64,000 nt of DNA from Ponticaulis koreensis DSM 19734 (lineage in GTDB: Bacteria; Pseudomonadota; Alphaproteobacteria; Caulobacterales; Hyphomonadaceae): assembly GCF_000420665.1 (NCBI RefSeq), contig NZ_ATVJ01000001.1, positions 1,550,001 through 1,614,000 of the forward strand, read 5' to 3'. The notes beneath the pieces are model-generated. The model was not told the DNA's origin. It saw nothing but the letters and a program-made list of their open reading frames with translations, and did no database searches. Below, one piece after another: positions 60,707 through 64,000 of this stretch; the first letter of the stretch is position 1; each line of letters starts with the position of its first letter. A program made the position numbers and the translations under genes.

Positions 60707-61945
60707 TTACTCGCTGTGAGCGGCAACCCATGCATCAGACTGGGCCTGCGCAATGCGCAGAAGGTTACCCATCGGCGCGTGCATATCGAGAAGGTGGAGG
60801 CCCCATCCTTCGTTGATTGTGCCGTCTGCATTGAAGATGTCGCCCCAGAACTCGTCTGTGCGGTCATCATTCGGGTCAGCGTTGATGCTGATCGCGAGGT
60901 AGTTATGCGAGTCAGTTGATACGCATTCAGCTGTCAGAAGACCCGGCAGTTTCACGAACGGTGTTTCAACTTCAACGCCTTCAGCGAAGACAGGCTCTAC
61001 GCCCGCGCGGTCAGGACCAGTGCCGAGATATGCATCAAGGACGCCGTTATCGCCGGAGACAGCTGCAGGGTTCACACACATTGCGTCGCCGCGTGGTGTG
61101 TTGACGCCGAAGAAGCTGGAAGGCGCAGGTGGCACATCTTCACGGAATGCAGAATATGCGATCACGCAGCCAAGCTGGTCGGCTGTTTCACATGGCGGCA
61201 TGCCCATGAACGAGCCGTCTTCCTGCGTCGGATAGGTGATGCCAGTTGGCATTGCAGACACGATCAGGTCTTGAGTTGGCGTACCAATGATAGACGCTGC
61301 GAGCAGGCCTTGAATAACGCTTGAGCCCTGAGAGTGACCTACGAGGATGACGCCGCGGCCATCATTGTAATTTTCAAGGTAGTAGTTCCACGCGTCTGTT
61401 ACGTCCTGAAGCGGCAGTTCTCGGTCCTGCTCCATTGGCTGGCCAGCCATGTTGGCACGAAGCGCGCGAAGCGTGACCTGACGGTACATTGGCGCGAACT
61501 GGCGGCAGACAGAGCCAAAGCGTGCGAACTGGCCTGCCGTCGTGAACATCTCGGCCGGGTCTGCAACGAGGTCGGAGTTTCCGCCCTGATCGGTGGATGC
61601 TGTCGGGTAGACGTAGAAGCAGTCGACCGCTGGATCGGCTGCTGGCGTGTAGCCTTCTGTGGAAACAACGACTTCGCCATCCACAACGTCGACGACTGTT
61701 GTGCTCAAGTCAGGTGAGCACGCGTCATTGCCGGCTGTTTCAGGCAGGCAGAGCCAGTTATCTGTGTTTGCATAATTAGCGTGGCCGTCTTCAGTGATGC
61801 GGGCTTGTTCGACCGGCGCTTCAGCTTCTGGTGCCGGTGCTTCGGCTGCAGGTGGTTCAGCTGGCGTTTCCGGTGCTGGTGCGTCGCCGCCGCATGCCGC
61901 AAGCGATGCCATCAGCAGGGCAAGGCCTGTTGTTCGTAGAATCAT
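60707..61945 (-). CDS. DUF3089 alpha/beta hydrolase lipoprotein
   Basis: 412 residues from the ATG at 61945, with GGAGGAGAG upstream. The much longer frame to 62299 has no ribosome site. The lipobox is LAAC with Cys18, followed by a Pro/Ala/Glu-rich linker. The nucleophile elbow is GHSQG with Ser205, and the NWLCLPE and CFYVYPTAS starts are typical of DUF3089. A lipid-anchored esterase of the periplasm or outer membrane; substrate unknown. Confidence 0.9.
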   Translation of the reverse strand: MILRTTGLALLMASLAACGGDAPAPETPAEPPAAEAPAPEAEAPVEQARITEDGHANYANTDNWLCLPETAGNDACSPDLSTTVVDVVDGEVVVSTEGYTPAADPAVDCFYVYPTASTDQGGNSDLVADPAEMFTTAGQFARFGSVCRQFAPMYRQVTLRALRANMAGQPMEQDRELPLQDVTDAWNYYLENYNDGRGVILVGHSQGSSVIQGLLAASIIGTPTQDLIVSAMPTGITYPTQEDGSFMGMPPCETADQLGCVIAYSAFREDVPPAPSSFFGVNTPRGDAMCVNPAAVSGDNGVLDAYLGTGPDRAGVEPVFAEGVEVETPFVKLPGLLTAECVSTDSHNYLAISINADPNDDRTDEFWGDIFNADGTINEGWGLHLLDMHAPMGNLLRIAQAQSDAWVAAHSE

Positions 61946-62169
61946 TTTTCTCTCTCCTCCCACACAAGTGTGTTCACCTGTGATTGTGACATGCTTATCG
62001 GCTGCGTAAAGGAAAATATAGTCTACACGCATGAAGTTGTTTTGTTTGAAACCGATGCGCGGGGGTGAGGGGCTTTCATCCCCATTTTGCGGGATTGAGG
62101 TCAATCGCCATATTGACCATAGAACGCCCCTGTTAAAGAACGTGACCTGTTGATTCACGGAGGTTGGGG

Positions 62170-63414
62170 ATGACAACAGCTTCGGCGCCCGAATGGGTTT
62201 CCACGTTGCCGCAATGGGCGCAGGACGGATACGCTTACATTGAAGGGCTTTGGTATGAGGGCGTGTTCGGCCTGTCATACGGGGAAGTACTGACGGCAAT
62301 TGGCGTTATCTTGCTCTCCGTGATGATCCGCGGTTTGTTTGCGCGAACTATTGTGCGGGCGATCACACGCGCCGCTGCCGGAACAAAGACCAATCTTGAT
62401 GATGCGCTGGTCACAACGATTTCTGCGCCGCTGAAACTCGTTCCGATCATTGTGGGTGTTTATATCGCGACACAGGTCGTTGATCTGCCTTCGACTGCGC
62501 AAGCCATTGCGGACAACATCCTCCGTTCCATGGTGGCACTGTCTATCTTCTGGACGCTTAATCGCGCAGTCGGGGCGTTCTCATTTCTGTTTACAGGGCT
62601 TCGCGAAACGCTTTCCGGGGCGATTGTCGACTGGCTCGTCAAGACGCTTCAGGTCCTGTTCCTGATCGTCGGCGCGGCGGCCGTTCTGGACATCTGGGGC
62701 ATTCCGATTGGGCCGATCATTGCAGGCCTTGGCGTATTCGGCATTGCTGTCGGCCTTGGCGCTCAGGATTTGTTCCAGAACCTCATCGCGGGTATTCTGA
62801 TCCTGACCGAGAAACGCTTCCAGCCAGGCGAATGGATCGCTGTCGATGGTGTGTGTGAGGGGACAGTCGAGAAGATCAACTTCCGCTCCACGCTGATCCG
62901 CCGTTTCGACAAAAGCCCGATGTATGTGCCGAACTCGAAGCTATCCGATAATGCGGTGACCAACTTCTCACGCATGACCCACCGCCGTATCAAATGGATC
63001 GTTGGCGTCGAATACCGCACTACAGTGGAGCAATTGAAGTTCATCCGCGATGAAATCGAAGCCTTCCTCTGGGATAGTCCGGAGTTTGCCAAACCGCCTG
63101 CAACAGCGCTTTTCGTGCGTGTGGATACGTTTAATGCCAGCTCGATCGATTTCCTGATCTACACCTTCACGAACACGACCAACTGGGGTGAGTGGCTGGC
63201 GCTGAAAGAAAAGCTGGCGCTTGAGATTATGGACATCATCGAACGTGCGGGAACCGGCTTCGCCTTCCCAAGCCGCACTGTCTATATGCAACAGCAGGAC
63301 CCGCCGGAAATCATGTCGCCGCCAGAACTGTCAGAACGCGTCGAACGTGCGCGCGTTCAGAAAATCGCGCAGGGCAAAGCGCTGGGCATGGATATGGATG
63401 ACGATGGTGGTTAA
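62170..63414 (+). CDS. mechanosensitive ion channel, MscS family
   Basis: 414 residues from the ATG at 62170, with ACGGAGG upstream. Four or five membrane helices are followed by the pore helix GLGVFGIAVGLGAQDLFQNL, then the MscS beta domain (GILILTEKRFQPGEWIAVDG, then NFRSTLIRRFDKSPMYVPNS). It releases osmolytes during hypo-osmotic shock. The C-terminal tail (residues about 370-414) is charged. It converges with the DUF2336-like gene. Confidence 0.95.
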   Translation: MTTASAPEWVSTLPQWAQDGYAYIEGLWYEGVFGLSYGEVLTAIGVILLSVMIRGLFARTIVRAITRAAAGTKTNLDDALVTTISAPLKLVPIIVGVYIATQVVDLPSTAQAIADNILRSMVALSIFWTLNRAVGAFSFLFTGLRETLSGAIVDWLVKTLQVLFLIVGAAAVLDIWGIPIGPIIAGLGVFGIAVGLGAQDLFQNLIAGILILTEKRFQPGEWIAVDGVCEGTVEKINFRSTLIRRFDKSPMYVPNSKLSDNAVTNFSRMTHRRIKWIVGVEYRTTVEQLKFIRDEIEAFLWDSPEFAKPPATALFVRVDTFNASSIDFLIYTFTNTTNWGEWLALKEKLALEIMDIIERAGTGFAFPSRTVYMQQQDPPEIMSPPELSERVERARVQKIAQGKALGMDMDDDGG

Positions 63415-63441
63415 TAACGCACGAGCGTCAGGAGGCAGCGA

Positions 63442-64000
63442 TCAGGCTGCCTCTTCTTGCGAAGATGCGCCGCGGACTTTCCAGAAGCGGAGCGCGCGGG
63501 CAGCGGCTTGCGGGGAGACGTCGCGGTAAACAGCGGCATACTCTGTCACCATGTTCACGGCGTCTTTTTTGCCGGCCACATAAGCGGCAATCGTAGCAAA
63601 GCTTTGCAGCGGTGCATCCAGTGCTTTCATGACAAACGCGAGGCCATCAATGTCGCGCTTCATATAAATGCCGTGCGCGGCGGCATAGCTGATGCCTGAA
63701 ATCCGGTGCAGGGTTTCGCAGAAATTCGAAATCTCATTGGCCTGAATGAAGCGGTGCAGGTGACCGATGCCGAGGGCTTCACGTTTCTGGATGTTGTCCA
63801 GTTCGGCTTCGGCAAGCTTTTGTTCGCGGGACTGTTTGCCGAAATTCTTGCGAACGAGGCGGCGACTGCGAGCCAGTGCCGCGTCGAGTTCCTGTTCGGA
63901 AACGCCTTCAAAACGCTTCATAATTTCGCTGCGCAGATCGTTCTCAACCAGCATGACCAGCTCGTTGAGCAGGTCGAGTGGGACGTCATCACGGCCTACA
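63442..64000 (-). CDS. DUF2336-like protein, partial (runs past the window edge)
   Basis: The reading frame is open to base 64000, so its start is outside the window. The visible 3' part is helical, basic in the first half (RSRRLVRKNFGKQSREQKLAEAEL), then FIQANEISNFCETLHRISGISYAAAHGIYMKRDIDG, which resembles the C-terminal repeats of DUF2336 proteins. The family call is by resemblance to the 5319-6536 protein and moderate at best. It shares no operon with MscS. Confidence 0.5.
   Translation of the reverse strand, partial: VGRDDVPLDLLNELVMLVENDLRSEIMKRFEGVSEQELDAALARSRRLVRKNFGKQSREQKLAEAELDNIQKREALGIGHLHRFIQANEISNFCETLHRISGISYAAAHGIYMKRDIDGLAFVMKALDAPLQSFATIAAYVAGKKDAVNMVTEYAAVYRDVSPQAAARALRFWKVRGASSQEEAA

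Noticed and set aside
61946-62299. N-terminal extension of the DUF3089 lipoprotein
   Set aside because: It would bury the signal peptide and lipobox; GGAGGAGAG lies directly before ATG 61945.
1-64000. CRISPR array, rRNA operon, insertion sequence or integrase
   Set aside because: No regularly spaced repeats, no rRNA-like sequence and no transposase or recombinase protein were found in any frame.

Overview
The window looks like chromosomal DNA of an aerobic, probably marine alphaproteobacterium, most likely of the Hyphomonadaceae/Caulobacterales type. The reasons are a MucR/Ros regulator, DUF2336 and DUF1491 proteins, a PAS_5 protein, a stand-alone DnaA domain-IV protein, many small lipoproteins and secreted proteins without known function, and Na+/H+ antiporters (a full Mrp cluster plus NhaA). 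The taxonomic placement is inference from gene content. No rRNA, CRISPR array, transposase or integrase was seen.

Layout. 1-6.5 kb: housekeeping and hypothetical genes (ychF, a hemerythrin, a TIGR02466-type oxygenase, an MFS transporter, a DoxX-like protein, a DUF2336 protein). 6.6-14.6 kb: one ten-gene, tightly overlapping Mrp-type antiporter operon in the order E-F-G-(MrpA C-terminal domain)-B-C-D-D-small membrane protein-D, preceded by two palindromes and ended by a terminator. 14.6-20 kb: regulators and envelope genes (MucR with an AT-rich upstream region, PAS protein, DnaA-like protein, SufE, a large lipoprotein, a membrane histidine kinase). 21-25.5 kb: lipid-type desaturases (a CarF/PEDS1-like plasmalogen desaturase and a sterol-desaturase family protein) around a small lipoprotein flanked by two copies of a composite repeat, and a gene carrying an in-frame dispersed repeat. 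25.6-33 kb: a cytochrome c, a flavodoxin-like protein, an NHL-repeat protein, a LysE exporter, an odd tRNA-Cys-like gene, an AraC regulator, an NmrA-type protein, the pnuC-NR kinase pair (NAD salvage) and an OxyR-like regulator. 33-38.8 kb: a SnoaL-like exported protein, nhaA, DUF4105, DUF4112, a deoxyhypusine-synthase-like enzyme and a 52-residue microgene with its own terminator.

38.9-43.6 kb is the most unusual stretch. prfC is followed by an 80-bp direct repeat pair, a trypsin-like protease, a cysteine-rich repeat protein, an AT-rich gap, and then a second copy of the last 230 bp of prfC fused to the start of a DUF6090-like membrane gene. 43.7-54.3 kb: envelope and detoxification genes (c'-like lipoprotein cytochrome, DUF6090 gene, cyclophilin, M2 dipeptidase, beta-barrel protein, two GST-like proteins, PQQ-type sugar dehydrogenase, beta-lactamase-fold hydrolase). 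54.4-57.4 kb: purL with a truncated, internally deleted purL paralog directly downstream. 57.5-64 kb: GNAT-like protein, secreted proteins, an XRE regulator/membrane protein pair, a DUF3089 lipoprotein hydrolase, an MscS channel, and a DUF2336-like gene running off the right edge.

The clearest functional groups are monovalent cation/pH homeostasis (Mrp operon, NhaA, MscS), NAD precursor salvage (PnuC plus NR kinase), and purine synthesis (purL). All calls rest on reading the sequence; no database search was possible.
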